From contig NZ_BCTO01000048.1 in the NCBI RefSeq assembly GCF_001571325.1, positions 24,786-88,785 on the forward strand: DNA of 64,000 nucleotides. Reading direction: 5' to 3'. This document shows, one piece after another, positions 25,191 to 33,332 of the stretch (the stretch's first letter is position 1; each line of letters starts with the position of its first letter). Under the pieces are notes generated by a model. The model was given only the letters and a program-made list of their open reading frames with translations, was not told the DNA's origin and did no database searches. Made by a program: the position numbers and the translations under genes. This stretch comes from Delftia tsuruhatensis NBRC 16741 (GTDB lineage: Bacteria > Pseudomonadota > Gammaproteobacteria > Burkholderiales > Burkholderiaceae_C).

Positions 25191-26017
25191 GCGCCGGCCG
25201 CCTGACGGTGGTGGGGCTGGGCCCGGGCGCACTGGACCAGATCACGCCCGAAGCCGCAGCCGCCTTGCACGGGGCCGACGATGTGGTCGGCTACCTGCCC
25301 TATGTGTCCCGCGCGCAGGCCCTGCTGGCGCAGGCGGGTCAGGGCCAGGCCGTGGCCTGGCATGCCTCGGACAACCGCGTGGAGCTGGAGCGCGCGCGCC
25401 AGGCGCTGGCGCTGGCCGCGCAGGGGCGGCAGGTGGTCGTGGTGTCCTCGGGCGACCCGGGCGTGTTCGCCATGGCGTCGGCCGTTTTCGAGGCCATGGA
25501 ATCGGCCGATGCGGCGCAGGCCGCCGCCTGGCAGGCGCTCGATATCCAGGTGCTGCCCGGCATCACCGCCATGCTGGCCGCCGCCGCGCGGGCCGGCGCG
25601 CCGCTGGGCCATGACTTTTGCTGCATCAATCTCTCGGACAACCTCAAGCCCTGGCCGGTGATCGCGCGGCGCGTGGAACTGGCGGCCGAGGCCGACTTCG
25701 CCATGGCCTTCTACAACCCGCGCTCCAAGAGCCGGCCCGAAGGCTTTGTGCGCCTGCTGCAGCTGCTGCGCACCCGCTGCGAGCCGCAGCGCCTGCTGGT
25801 GTTCGCGCGCGCCGTGTCCACGCCCGAGGAACACTTGCACGTATGCACGCTGGCCGAGGCCACGCCCGAGATGGCCGACATGCGCACCGTGGTCCTGGTG
25901 GGCAACAGCGCCACGCGCCGCGTGGGCCGCTGGGTCTACACGCCACGCCACTACGGCATGGATGGCGGCGCGGGCGGTGCTGTCGGCGCCGTCGGCGCTG
26001 TCGGCAGCACGCCATGA
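25184..26017 (+). CDS. cobJ: Precorrin-3B C17-methyltransferase CobJ
   Basis: Methylates C-17 and contracts the ring to give precorrin-4. The 277 aa product shows VVGLGPGALDQITPEA, GYLPYVSRAQ, SSGDPGVFAMASAV, LPGITAMLAAAARAGAPLGH and AFYNPRSKSRP, all CobJ/CbiH signatures. It begins 7 nt before the cobI stop. The C-terminal tail GGAVGAVGAVGSTP is low-complexity, coded by a 9-bp repeat (25979-26005), and lies within a 67-bp tail-to-tail overlap with cobK. Confidence 0.95.
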   Translation: MVSAGRLTVVGLGPGALDQITPEAAAALHGADDVVGYLPYVSRAQALLAQAGQGQAVAWHASDNRVELERARQALALAAQGRQVVVVSSGDPGVFAMASAVFEAMESADAAQAAAWQALDIQVLPGITAMLAAAARAGAPLGHDFCCINLSDNLKPWPVIARRVELAAEADFAMAFYNPRSKSRPEGFVRLLQLLRTRCEPQRLLVFARAVSTPEEHLHVCTLAEATPEMADMRTVVLVGNSATRRVGRWVYTPRHYGMDGGAGGAVGAVGAVGSTP

Positions 26018-26745
26018 GCGATCCAGTGCAGCACCGCAGCCACCGACCCGGTGCGCTGGCGCTGCGGCAGCGCCGGGCGCTGCACCATCACCACGGGCAG
26101 GCCCAGGGCGCGTGCGGCATCGAGCTTGCCGCGCGTGGCCTCGCCGCCTGCGTTCTTGGCCACCAGCCATTCGATGCCTTGCGTGCGCAGCAAGGCCTCG
26201 TCATCGTCCGCGCTGAAAGGCCCGCGCCCCAGAACCACCGTGGTGTGGGGCAGGGGCAGGCTGCCGGGCTCGGGCGCATCGACCAGGCGCAGCAGATAGT
26301 GGTGCTGCGGCTGGCCCGCAAAGGCCGCAAGCTGCTTGCGGCCCACGGCCAGAAACACCCGGGCGGCTGCCTGGGGCAGGGCGGCAGCGGCGGCTTGCAT
26401 GTCGGGCACGTCGATCCAGGCATCGCCGGCACTGGCCTGCCAGGGCTCGCGCTCCAGCGCCAGCAGCGGCGTGCCGGTGGCCTCGCAGGCCTCGCAGGCA
26501 TTGCGGCTCATCTGCGCGGCAAACGGATGAGTGGCATCGACCACATGGCTGATGGCCTGCCCGCGCAGGAATTGCGCCAGGCCCTGGGCACCGCCAAACC
26601 CGCCCACGCGCGTGGGCAGGGGCTGGGCCACGGGCGACTGCGTGACGCCCGCATACGAGAACACGGCGGCAATGCCGGCGCGGTGCAGGGCCTGGGCCAG
26701 CTGGCTGGCGCCGCTGGTGCCGCCCAGCAGGAGAACATGGGGCAT
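25951..26745 (-). CDS. cobK: Precorrin-6A reductase CobK (inverted within the cob cluster)
   Basis: NADPH-dependent reduction of precorrin-6A to 6B. The 264 aa product has the dinucleotide motif LLLGGTSGASQLAQAL, then VVDATHPFAAQMSRNA, LEREPW and RVFLAVGRKQL, typical of CobK/CbiJ. It is the only cob gene on the minus strand. Its 3' end overlaps cobJ by 67 bp, with a low-complexity PTAPTAPTAPPAPP tail antisense to the CobJ repeat. Its start codon (26743-26745) overlaps the cobL start codon (26744-26746). An AGGGA about 9 nt upstream, inside cobL, can serve as ribosome-binding site. Confidence 0.93.
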   Translation of the reverse strand: MPHVLLLGGTSGASQLAQALHRAGIAAVFSYAGVTQSPVAQPLPTRVGGFGGAQGLAQFLRGQAISHVVDATHPFAAQMSRNACEACEATGTPLLALEREPWQASAGDAWIDVPDMQAAAAALPQAAARVFLAVGRKQLAAFAGQPQHHYLLRLVDAPEPGSLPLPHTTVVLGRGPFSADDDEALLRTQGIEWLVAKNAGGEATRGKLDAARALGLPVVMVQRPALPQRQRTGSVAAVLHWIAHGVLPTAPTAPTAPPAPPSMP

Positions 26746-27946
26746 GACTGATCCCTGGTTGACATTGGTGGGCCTGAACGAAGACGGCCTGGACGGCCTC
26801 GCACCCGCCGCGCTGCGCGCGCTGGACGCTGCCGAGACCGTTTTTGGCGGGCCGCGCCACCTGGCGCTGGCCGGTGCCGGCGAGCGGGGCCGTCCCTGGC
26901 CCGTGCCCTTTGACGTGGCGCCCGTGCTGGCTTGCCGTGGCCGGCCCACGGTGGTGCTGGCGTCGGGGGATCCGTTCTGGTTCGGGGCGGGCGGCAGCCT
27001 GGCGGCGCATCTGGCGCCGCAGGAGTGGCGCTGCCACGCCCAACCCTCGACATTTTCGCTGCTGGCGTCCCGCCTGGGCTGGAAGCTGGAAGACACGGTC
27101 TGCCTGGGCCTGCACGCCGGCCACGTGGAGCAGCTGCTGCCGCATCTGTCGCCAGGCCGCCAGTCGCTGGTGCTGCTGCGCGATGGCGCCGCCGTGGCCG
27201 CACTGGCGGACTGGCTGGTGCAGGAAGGCTGGGGCGACAGCCGCCTGGAGGTCATGGAATCCGTGGGCGGCCCGCGCGAGCGCCGCCGCGCATGGCGCGC
27301 CGCCGAAGCCGCCCAGGCCCTGGCCGCCGACCCTGCCTGCGCGCCCGTGGCCGTGGCCGTGCTCGCCCAGGGCGGCGCGGCCCTGCCGCTGGTGCCGGGC
27401 CGGCCCAATCACTGGTACGCCAACGACGGCCAGATCACCAAGGCCCCGGCCCGCGCGCTGACCCTGGCGGCTCTTGCGCCGCGCCACGGCGAATGCCTGT
27501 GGGATGTGGGCGGCGGCTCGGGCTCGGTGGCCGTGGAGTGGTGCCTGGCCGGTGGCTCGGCCATCAGCCTGGAGCAGCATGCGGCGCGTGCGGACAACAT
27601 CCGCCTCAACGCCCGGCGCTTCGGACTGCAGGCGCGCCTGCGCGTGGTGCAGGGCGTGGCGCCCGAGGCGCTGGCCGAACTGCAGGCGCTGGCCCGGCCC
27701 CAGGCCGTGTTCGTGGGCGGGGGCTTTGACGCCGAATTGTTCGATCGCCTGCAGGCCCTCATGCCCGCAGGCTGCCGCCTGGTGGTCAATGCCGTGACGC
27801 TGGAGACCGAGGCCCTGCTGGTGCAACTGCAGGCCCAGCACGGCGGCCAGCTGCTGCGGCTGGAGATCTCCAGCGCCGAGCCGCTGGGCCGCATGCGCAG
27901 CTGGAAGGCTGCGCGGCCGCTGGTGCAGTGGAGCTGGCAGCGGTGA
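26744..27946 (+). CDS. cobL: Precorrin-6Y C5,15-methyltransferase (decarboxylating) CobL
   Basis: Methylates C-5 and C-15 and removes the C-12 acetate carboxyl to give precorrin-8. The 400 aa product is the CbiE-CbiT fusion typical of aerobic pathways: N-terminal tetrapyrrole methylase (WLTLVGLNEDG, LASGDPFWFGAGGSL) and, from about residue 210, a Rossmann methyltransferase with GECLWDVGGGSGSVAVEW as SAM motif I. The ATG at 26744 has AGGAG 11 nt upstream, which lies inside cobK. Its promoter must therefore be inside cobK too, unless it is read from upstream of cobG through the inverted gene. Confidence 0.95.
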   Translation: MTDPWLTLVGLNEDGLDGLAPAALRALDAAETVFGGPRHLALAGAGERGRPWPVPFDVAPVLACRGRPTVVLASGDPFWFGAGGSLAAHLAPQEWRCHAQPSTFSLLASRLGWKLEDTVCLGLHAGHVEQLLPHLSPGRQSLVLLRDGAAVAALADWLVQEGWGDSRLEVMESVGGPRERRRAWRAAEAAQALAADPACAPVAVAVLAQGGAALPLVPGRPNHWYANDGQITKAPARALTLAALAPRHGECLWDVGGGSGSVAVEWCLAGGSAISLEQHAARADNIRLNARRFGLQARLRVVQGVAPEALAELQALARPQAVFVGGGFDAELFDRLQALMPAGCRLVVNAVTLETEALLVQLQAQHGGQLLRLEISSAEPLGRMRSWKAARPLVQWSWQR

Positions 27947-28440
27947 ACCCGGACCAAGCCATCCCCCACCGCTGCGGCGTGCTGGGCCTGGGCCTGCACA
28001 CCGACGCACTGCCCCATGCGCTGCAGGCGCTGTGGCAGCGGGCGCAGGCGCAGCTGCCGGAAAGCGCAGACGCAGGCGCCTGCGCGCCCCAGCCCATCTG
28101 CGCGGTGGCCGTGCTGGATACCAAGGCCGGCCACCCGGCGCTGGCCGCCTGGATGGCGGCTGTCGTGCCCACGGCCGTTCTGGTGCGCGTGCCGCCAGGG
28201 CAACTGCCTGGGCAGCCCGTGGTCACGCAGTCGCCGCGCATGCTGGCGCGCTATGGCACGGGCAGCGTGGCCGAGGCGGCGGCGCTGGCCGCCGCAGGCC
28301 CGCACTCCGCCCTGAGCGTGACCCGCCTGGTGGCGGACGACGGCAGCGCCACCCTGGCCCTGGCCGTGGGCCAGGGCGGACCTCTGAACTGTTGCCTGGC
28401 CCACGCCAGCCAGGCCAAGAAACAAGGAGCAACGGCATGA
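27943..28440 (+). CDS. cobE: CobE/CbiG C-terminal-type cobalamin biosynthesis protein
   Basis: A 165 aa protein that fits the CobE family (equivalent to the CbiG C-terminal domain). It has GVLGLGLHTDALPHAL at the N-terminus, AVLDTKAGHPALAAW in the middle, and SPRMLARYGTGSVAEAAALAA and TRLVADDGSATLALAVG toward the end. Its exact role is unsettled in the literature. I prefer the GTG at 27943, which overlaps the cobL stop as GTGA and has GGAG upstream; a GTG at 27928 is also in frame. Confidence 0.88.
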   Translation: MNPDQAIPHRCGVLGLGLHTDALPHALQALWQRAQAQLPESADAGACAPQPICAVAVLDTKAGHPALAAWMAAVVPTAVLVRVPPGQLPGQPVVTQSPRMLARYGTGSVAEAAALAAAGPHSALSVTRLVADDGSATLALAVGQGGPLNCCLAHASQAKKQGATA

Positions 28441-29327
28441 CCGTGCATTTCATCGGCGCCGGCCCCGGCGCCGCCGACCTGATCACCGTGCGCGGGCGCG
28501 ACCTCATGGCAGCCTGCCCGGTCTGCCTGTATGCGGGCTCGCTCATTCCCTCGGAACTGCTGGCGCACTGCCCGCCGGGCGCGCGCATCGTCAACACCGC
28601 ATCCATGAGCCTGGACGACATCGTGGCCGAGATCCAGGCCGCCGAGGCGCGTGGCGAAGACGTGGCGCGCCTGCACTCGGGCGACCTGTCCGTCTGGTCG
28701 GCCATGGGCGAGCAGCTGCGCCGCCTGCGCGAGGCCGGCATTGCCTACACCGTCACGCCCGGCGTGCCCTCGTTCGCGGCCGCCGCCGCCACGCTGGGCG
28801 CGGAGCTGACCCTGCCCGGCCTGTGCCAGTCCGTGGTGCTGACGCGCACCTCGGGCCGCGCCACGGCCATGCCCGAGGGTGAGAACCTGGCCGCCTTCGC
28901 GGCCACGGGCGCCGTGCTGGCCATCCATCTGTCCATCCATGTGGCCGCCAAGGTGCAGTCCGAGCTGCTGCCGCACTACGGCGCCGACTGCCCCGTGGCC
29001 ATCGTCTGGCGTGCCAGCTGGCCTGACGAAACCGTGGTGCGCACCACGGTGGGCAGCCTGACCGAGGCCGTGGCCACCCACATGGAGCGCACGGCCCTGA
29101 TCCTGGTGGGCCGCAGCCTGCAGGCCGAGGACTTCGGCGAAAGCCGCCTCTACGCGGCCGACTACGACCGCCGCTACCGCCCGCTGGGCACCGAGCCGCG
29201 CTTTCCCGCCACCGATGTGCGCGGCGGCGCCGCGCTGGATACCGCGAGGGATACCTTGAGGGACACCGTGAGCGGCACCGGGAGCGACACCGTGATCGAC
29301 GTGCCCCTCGGGAACCCCGCCCCATGA
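28437..29327 (+). CDS. cobM: Precorrin-4 C11-methyltransferase CobM
   Basis: SAM-dependent methylation at C-11 to precorrin-5. The 296 aa product has IGAGPGAADLITVRG, CLYAGSLIPSELL, LHSGDLSVWSAMGEQ, VTPGVPSFAAAAA and VVLTRTSGRA, all CobM/CbiF hallmarks. ATGA overlap with cobE at the start and with cobF at the end. The C-terminal tail of about 40 residues lies beyond the conserved fold and includes five four-residue repeats (DTAR, DTLR, DTVS, GTGS, DTVI) coded by a 12-bp tandem repeat at 29238-29297. Confidence 0.95.
   Translation: MTVHFIGAGPGAADLITVRGRDLMAACPVCLYAGSLIPSELLAHCPPGARIVNTASMSLDDIVAEIQAAEARGEDVARLHSGDLSVWSAMGEQLRRLREAGIAYTVTPGVPSFAAAAATLGAELTLPGLCQSVVLTRTSGRATAMPEGENLAAFAATGAVLAIHLSIHVAAKVQSELLPHYGADCPVAIVWRASWPDETVVRTTVGSLTEAVATHMERTALILVGRSLQAEDFGESRLYAADYDRRYRPLGTEPRFPATDVRGGAALDTARDTLRDTVSGTGSDTVIDVPLGNPAP
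29238..29297 (+). repeat. Five degenerate 12-bp tandem repeats in the 3' end of cobM
   Basis: Copies start at 29238, 29250, 29262, 29274 and 29286, for example GATACCGCGAGG, GATACCTTGAGG and GACACCGTGAGC. Twelve bases are four codons, so copy-number change keeps the frame and only lengthens or shortens the CobM tail before cobF. Confidence 0.85.
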
Positions 29328-30121
29328 GCGCGGCCCTGCCGCCCGTGGCGCTGAGCCTGATCGGCATCGGCACGGGCAACCCCGACCACCTCACGCGCGA
29401 GGCCCAGGCCGCCATGCAGGCCGCCGACCTGATCCTGCTGCCGCACAAGGGCGAGGACAAGGCCGAACTCGCCGCCCTGCGCCGCGACCTGTGCGATGCC
29501 GTGCTCACTGCGCCCGGCCCGCGCATCGAAGGCTTCGACATGCCCGTGCGCCGCAGCGTGGGCGACGACTACCTGGCCCAGGTCGATGAATGGCATGCGG
29601 CCATCACGCGCTGCTGGCAGGCGGCCATCGCCCGGTCCCTGGACGAGGGGCTGCAGCCGTGCAGCCCCGGCCAGCCCTTGCAGGTCGCCCTGCTGGTCTG
29701 GGGCGACCCTGCGCTGTACGACAGCACCCTGCGCATTGCCGCGCGCATGCAGCCGGCGCCGCACAGCGTGCGCGTGGTGGCGGGCATCAGCTCCATGCAG
29801 GTGCTGTGCGCCGCGCATGCGATTGCGCTCAACGGCATAGGCCAGCCCTTCGTGGTGACCACGGGCCGCCAGCTGCGCGAGCAGGGCTGGCCGCCCGGCG
29901 TGGACACGGCCGTGGTGATGCTGGACGGGCAGTGCAGCTTCACCGAGCTGCCCTCCCACGGCCTGCACATCTGGTGGGGCGCCTACCTGGGCATGGACCG
30001 CCAGATGCTGGACAGCGGCCCGCTGGCCGAGGCGGCACCGCGCATCGTGCAGGCCCGCGCCGCAGCGCGCGAGCGGCATGGCTGGATCATGGATATCTAC
30101 CTGCTGCGGCGCGGGGACTGA
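29324..30121 (+). CDS. cobF: Precorrin-6A synthase (deacetylating) CobF
   Basis: Methylates C-1 of precorrin-5 with loss of the acetyl group to give precorrin-6A, a step found in the aerobic route. The 265 aa product has LSLIGIGTGNPDHLTREA, LILLPHKGEDKAELA, LLVWGDPALYDSTLRIA and GISSMQVLCAAHAI, all characteristic of CobF. It is the last gene of the run and starts with an ATGA overlap on cobM. With cobG, H, I, J, K, L and M it completes precorrin-2 to hydrogenobyrinate. Confidence 0.95.
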   Translation: MSAALPPVALSLIGIGTGNPDHLTREAQAAMQAADLILLPHKGEDKAELAALRRDLCDAVLTAPGPRIEGFDMPVRRSVGDDYLAQVDEWHAAITRCWQAAIARSLDEGLQPCSPGQPLQVALLVWGDPALYDSTLRIAARMQPAPHSVRVVAGISSMQVLCAAHAIALNGIGQPFVVTTGRQLREQGWPPGVDTAVVMLDGQCSFTELPSHGLHIWWGAYLGMDRQMLDSGPLAEAAPRIVQARAAARERHGWIMDIYLLRRGD

Positions 30122-30184
30122 GGCCGAGGCTGCTGCCGACGCCGGTCCCCACGCTGTACACCCCCTTCATCAAGGAATCCCGCC

Positions 30185-30514
30185 ATGCAGATGGACAACA
30201 TCCCCTTCAACACCACCGACTGGGCCGCCGTGGCGCCCACCGAGCATTCGGCCGAGGCCGGCCAGGCGTTCTGGCGCACGCAGAACTTCGGCAACATCCG
30301 CGTGCGCACGGTGGAGTACACGCCCGGCTATGTCTCCGACCACTGGTGCACCAAGGGCCATGTGCTGCTGTGCCTGGAAGGGGAACTGGAGACCGAACTG
30401 GCGGACGGCCGCCGCTTCACGCTGACGCCCGGCATGAGCTACCAGGTGGCGGACAACGCCGAGCCGCACCGCTCGCGCTCGCCCAAGGGCGCCAGGCTCT
30501 TCGTGGTGGACTGA
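30185..30514 (+). CDS. DHCW-motif cupin protein
   Basis: A 109 aa single-domain cupin. It carries SDHWCTKGHVLLCLEGEL, a variant of the DHCW motif (here DHWC) with metal-ligand-type His residues, then LTPGMSYQVADNAEPHRS as the second cupin motif. Family members are small cytoplasmic proteins of unknown reaction. AAGGAA lies about 10 nt before the ATG at 30185. It stands alone 63 bp after cobF and could be read through from it. Confidence 0.85.
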   Translation: MQMDNIPFNTTDWAAVAPTEHSAEAGQAFWRTQNFGNIRVRTVEYTPGYVSDHWCTKGHVLLCLEGELETELADGRRFTLTPGMSYQVADNAEPHRSRSPKGARLFVVD

Positions 30515-30789
30515 ACCTGCAGGCACGATCGGCACGGCAGCGCGCTGCAGGTCTGCGACAGGTTCGCGCCGGCGCGGGCGAGAGCTGCGCAAACGTGCCG
30601 TCATTGAGTGGCGTACGGCACGGGTTGCCAGGTTGCCCATGCCCGGGTGGTGGAATGCCTGACGGACGGCTCTCCAGGTACACAGTCATCGGCCATCAAC
30701 TCAGCGGCGAAGTAGGCATTGCCGATGGCGACAGCCCTTGTGGCCGGGCTTGTGCACAATGAAGAGCTTTCGCCCAGCCTCTTCACGCG
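30515..30789 (+). other. 275 bp intergenic region before the CLC gene
   Basis: No gene supported. ACCTGCAG and CTGCAGGT form an 8-bp-arm inverted repeat spaced by about 22 bp just after the cupin stop (about 30518-30556). There is no T-run, so it is at best a weak hairpin. A promoter for the CLC gene is expected here but not clearly seen. Confidence 0.4.
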
Positions 30790-32199
30790 ATGCAGCAAGA
30801 ACCCGACTTCCTCCACAACCTGAACCAGGAATTCCGGGACGGCAGGCGCTGGCTGGACCGCACCATCGTGCTGGCCTATGCCGCCGCCGCCGGGCTGTGC
30901 GTGGTGGCCTTCACGCTGATGGCGGACGCGGGCTTCGAATTCTTCGAGAGCATCTACCACTGGCAGGGCGGCTGGGCCGTGCTGCTGTGGATGCCTGCCG
31001 TCACGGCGGGCGCCGTGTGGCTCACGCGGCGCTGGGCGCCGGGTGCGGCGGGATCGGGCATTCCGCAGGTGATCGCCACGCTGGACCCGGCGCTGGACTC
31101 CACGCAGCGCGGGCGCTTCGTGTCGCTGTGGCTGTCCTTCGCCAAGATGGCGCTGGCCAGCGCAGGCTTTGCGGCGGGGCTGTCCATCGGGCGCGAGGGG
31201 CCGTCGGTGCAGGTGGCCGCCGGTGTCATGCACCATGCGCGGCGCTGGTTCGGCCCGCATTCGGGCATCAGCCACCATGCGCTGCTGGTGGCTGGCGGCG
31301 CGGCCGGCATTGCGGCGGCCTTCAACGCGCCGCTGGCCGGCGTGGTCTTCGCCATCGAGGAGCTGTCGCGCAAGCTGGAGTCACGCTCCAGTGGCCTGAT
31401 CATCGCGGCCATCGTGCTGGCCGGCCTGATGGGCGTGTCGGCCTTCGGCAACCTCAGCTATTTCGGCCGCATCCAGGTGCCCCACCTGACCTGGGACGCG
31501 CTGCTGCCCGGCCTGTGCGTGACCTTGGCCTGCGGCGTGCTGGGAGGCCTCTTCGCCAAGCTGCTGGCCGCCTCGCTGACCCGTGCGCCCGAGCGGCTCA
31601 ACCAGCTGCGCGCGCGCTTTCCCATCCGCTTCGCGGCGGCGGTCGCGCTGGTGATCGCCGTCATCGGCATGGTCACGGGCGGCGCCACCTTCGGCGCGGG
31701 CTCGGAAGCCGTCAAGCACATGCTGGCGGGCCAGGCCGACGTGCCTTCGTTCTACGTCACCCTGAAGTTCATCGCCACCTGGCTGTCGGCCTGGGTGGGC
31801 GTGCCGGGCGGCATCTTCGCGCCCTCGCTGTCCATTGGCGCGGGCGTGGGCCACAACGTGGCCGGCCTCATGGGCGCAGACATCGCGCCCGCCCTCATCG
31901 CCATGGGCATGGCCGCCTTCCTGGCCGCCGTGACGCAGGCGCCGCTGACGGCCTTCATCATCGTCATGGAGATGGTGGACGGCCACTCCATGGTGCTCAG
32001 CCTCATGGCGGCGGCCATGCTGGCCAGCCTGGTCTCGCGCATGCTGGCCCGGCCGCTGTACGAGACGCTGGCCCAGCACATGCTGAGCATGGTGGTCGCA
32101 CCTGCACCTGCACCTGCACCTGCTCCTGCGTCGGCACCCGCACCGGTGCCCGAGCAGGCCTCTCCCCCGAAGGACCAGGACAAGCCCGCAGGCGCCTGA
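30790..32199 (+). CDS. CLC-family chloride channel/transporter (ClcB-like)
   Basis: Integral membrane protein moving chloride, probably in exchange for protons. The 469 aa product has the three CLC filter motifs: GSGIPQ, GREGPSVQ (with the gating Glu) and GGIFAPSLSIG, plus the expected run of membrane helices. There are no CBS domains. The last about 35 residues form an Ala-Pro tail (APAPAPAPAPASAPAP) coded partly by a hexamer repeat at 32098-32127, followed by a charged end. The MgtC-like gene follows after 114 bp. Confidence 0.93.
   Translation: MQQEPDFLHNLNQEFRDGRRWLDRTIVLAYAAAAGLCVVAFTLMADAGFEFFESIYHWQGGWAVLLWMPAVTAGAVWLTRRWAPGAAGSGIPQVIATLDPALDSTQRGRFVSLWLSFAKMALASAGFAAGLSIGREGPSVQVAAGVMHHARRWFGPHSGISHHALLVAGGAAGIAAAFNAPLAGVVFAIEELSRKLESRSSGLIIAAIVLAGLMGVSAFGNLSYFGRIQVPHLTWDALLPGLCVTLACGVLGGLFAKLLAASLTRAPERLNQLRARFPIRFAAAVALVIAVIGMVTGGATFGAGSEAVKHMLAGQADVPSFYVTLKFIATWLSAWVGVPGGIFAPSLSIGAGVGHNVAGLMGADIAPALIAMGMAAFLAAVTQAPLTAFIIVMEMVDGHSMVLSLMAAAMLASLVSRMLARPLYETLAQHMLSMVVAPAPAPAPAPASAPAPVPEQASPPKDQDKPAGA
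32098..32127 (+). repeat. GCACCT hexamer repeat in the CLC C-terminal tail
   Basis: Four exact GCACCT units and one variant (GCTCCT) in tandem code for the Ala-Pro run. The repeat keeps the reading frame when it expands or shrinks. Confidence 0.8.
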
Positions 32200-32313
32200 A
32201 GCGGGCGCGCTTGGCTGACAGCCAATGGCGAATGCCGATGGCCTGGGTGTGCTGCACGCCACGCCATGCTCCCTTCCTGAGTCCGGACGCAAACCCAAGG
32301 AAAGGAACGCGGC

Positions 32314-32826
32314 ATGTGGGAGGAAGTGGCCAACACCCTGGTCGAGGAATTTTCCAGCCTGCCCGATGCGGCCGAGGTCACGCGCGTCATGGTGCGCCTG
32401 CTGCTGGCGGCGCTGCTGGGCGGCATCGTCGGCTACGAGCGCGAGCACAAGGGCAAGGCCGCAGGCCTGCGCACCCACATGCTGGTGGCCATGGGCGCGG
32501 CGCTGTTCGTGCTGGTGCCCGAGCGCGGCGGCATGGACATTGCCGACATGAGCCGCGTGATCCAGGGCGTGGTGGCCGGCGTAGGCTTCCTGGGCGCGGG
32601 CGCCATCATCAAGCGCCACTCCGAGGAACAGGTGCAGGGCCTGACCACGGCAGCTGGCATCTGGATGACGGCCGCCATCGGCGTGGCCTGCGGCCTGGGG
32701 CGCGAAGCCATCGCGCTGCTGGCCACGCTGCTGGCCATCGTCATCCTCGTGATGCTGCCGCATATGGTCAGTGCGCCGCCCCCGCACGATGACGCGGAGC
32801 CGGACACCAAGCCGCGCGAGACCTGA
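32314..32826 (+). CDS. MgtC/SapB-family membrane protein
   Basis: A 170 aa inner-membrane protein with four to five helices: LLLAALLGGIVGYEREHKGK (conserved Arg-Glu loop), AAGLRTHMLVAMGAALFVLV, GVGFLGAGAIIKR and GLTTAAGIWMTAAIGVACGLG, all MgtC hallmarks. Family members are linked to growth at low magnesium and to control of ATP synthase in pathogens; in environmental bacteria the role is unclear. It lacks the long C-terminal ACT-like domain of Salmonella MgtC, so it is a short-form member. AAGGAACG precedes the ATG. Confidence 0.92.
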   Translation: MWEEVANTLVEEFSSLPDAAEVTRVMVRLLLAALLGGIVGYEREHKGKAAGLRTHMLVAMGAALFVLVPERGGMDIADMSRVIQGVVAGVGFLGAGAIIKRHSEEQVQGLTTAAGIWMTAAIGVACGLGREAIALLATLLAIVILVMLPHMVSAPPPHDDAEPDTKPRET

Positions 32827-32840
32827 GGGCGGGCTGCGGC

Positions 32841-33332
32841 TCAGGCGTGCGGCTGTGAGTCGGGTGGCGGGGACTTCGCCTGTGCCAGCAAACTGTCCCA
32901 ATCGCCAGGAGGGTGCCCGTTGGCGAGCATTTTTCGGAACACCCTGTAGGCATCGTCGCTGCCCTCATAGGCTCGCCTGGTGTCCTCATCGTTGACCCAG
33001 GCGAACACGATGATTTTGCTGGGGGCGTGAAAGCGGAAGAACAGGCGGTACTGCTGGAAGAACCTGGCCCGAAACCAGTGCTTGTGCTCCTCGCCCAGGG
33101 TATGGCCCTGGCGGTAGTCTGGCCGCGTCGGATCCTGCGGGATGACATCGAATGCCAGCTTGCGGATCGCCGCCAATCGCTTGGTCGCGTTCTTGCGTGT
33201 GTACCCGCCAGGGTCCTTCGTTTTCAGACCCTCCACTTCGTGGCTCAACGCCTGTAGCTGGGCCAGGAAAAGCGGGTGCATGAATACCGTCCAGCCGTGG
33301 ATGCGCAAGGGGGCGGGCGGTACGGCGCTCAT
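32841..33332 (-). CDS. yhaV: YhaV-family ribonuclease toxin of a type II toxin-antitoxin pair
   Basis: RelE-superfamily mRNA interferase, 163 aa, close to the E. coli YhaV length of 154. Signatures are GWTVFMHPLFLAQL at the N-terminus, NATKRLAAIRKL and IPQDPTRPDYRQGHTLGEEHK, then WFRARFFQQYRLFFRFH and IVFAWVNDEDTRRAYE. The start overlaps the prlF stop by 4 nt, so the antitoxin is made first and coupled. The tail after about 145 (SPPPDSQPHA) is unstructured. Confidence 0.93.
   Translation of the reverse strand: MSAVPPAPLRIHGWTVFMHPLFLAQLQALSHEVEGLKTKDPGGYTRKNATKRLAAIRKLAFDVIPQDPTRPDYRQGHTLGEEHKHWFRARFFQQYRLFFRFHAPSKIIVFAWVNDEDTRRAYEGSDDAYRVFRKMLANGHPPGDWDSLLAQAKSPPPDSQPHA

Noticed and set aside
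29238..29297. Tandem repeats here and at 25979, 32098 and 47720 as possible CRISPR
   Set aside because: Units are 6-12 bp, contiguous, without spacers, and mostly in coding tails. No cas genes are present.
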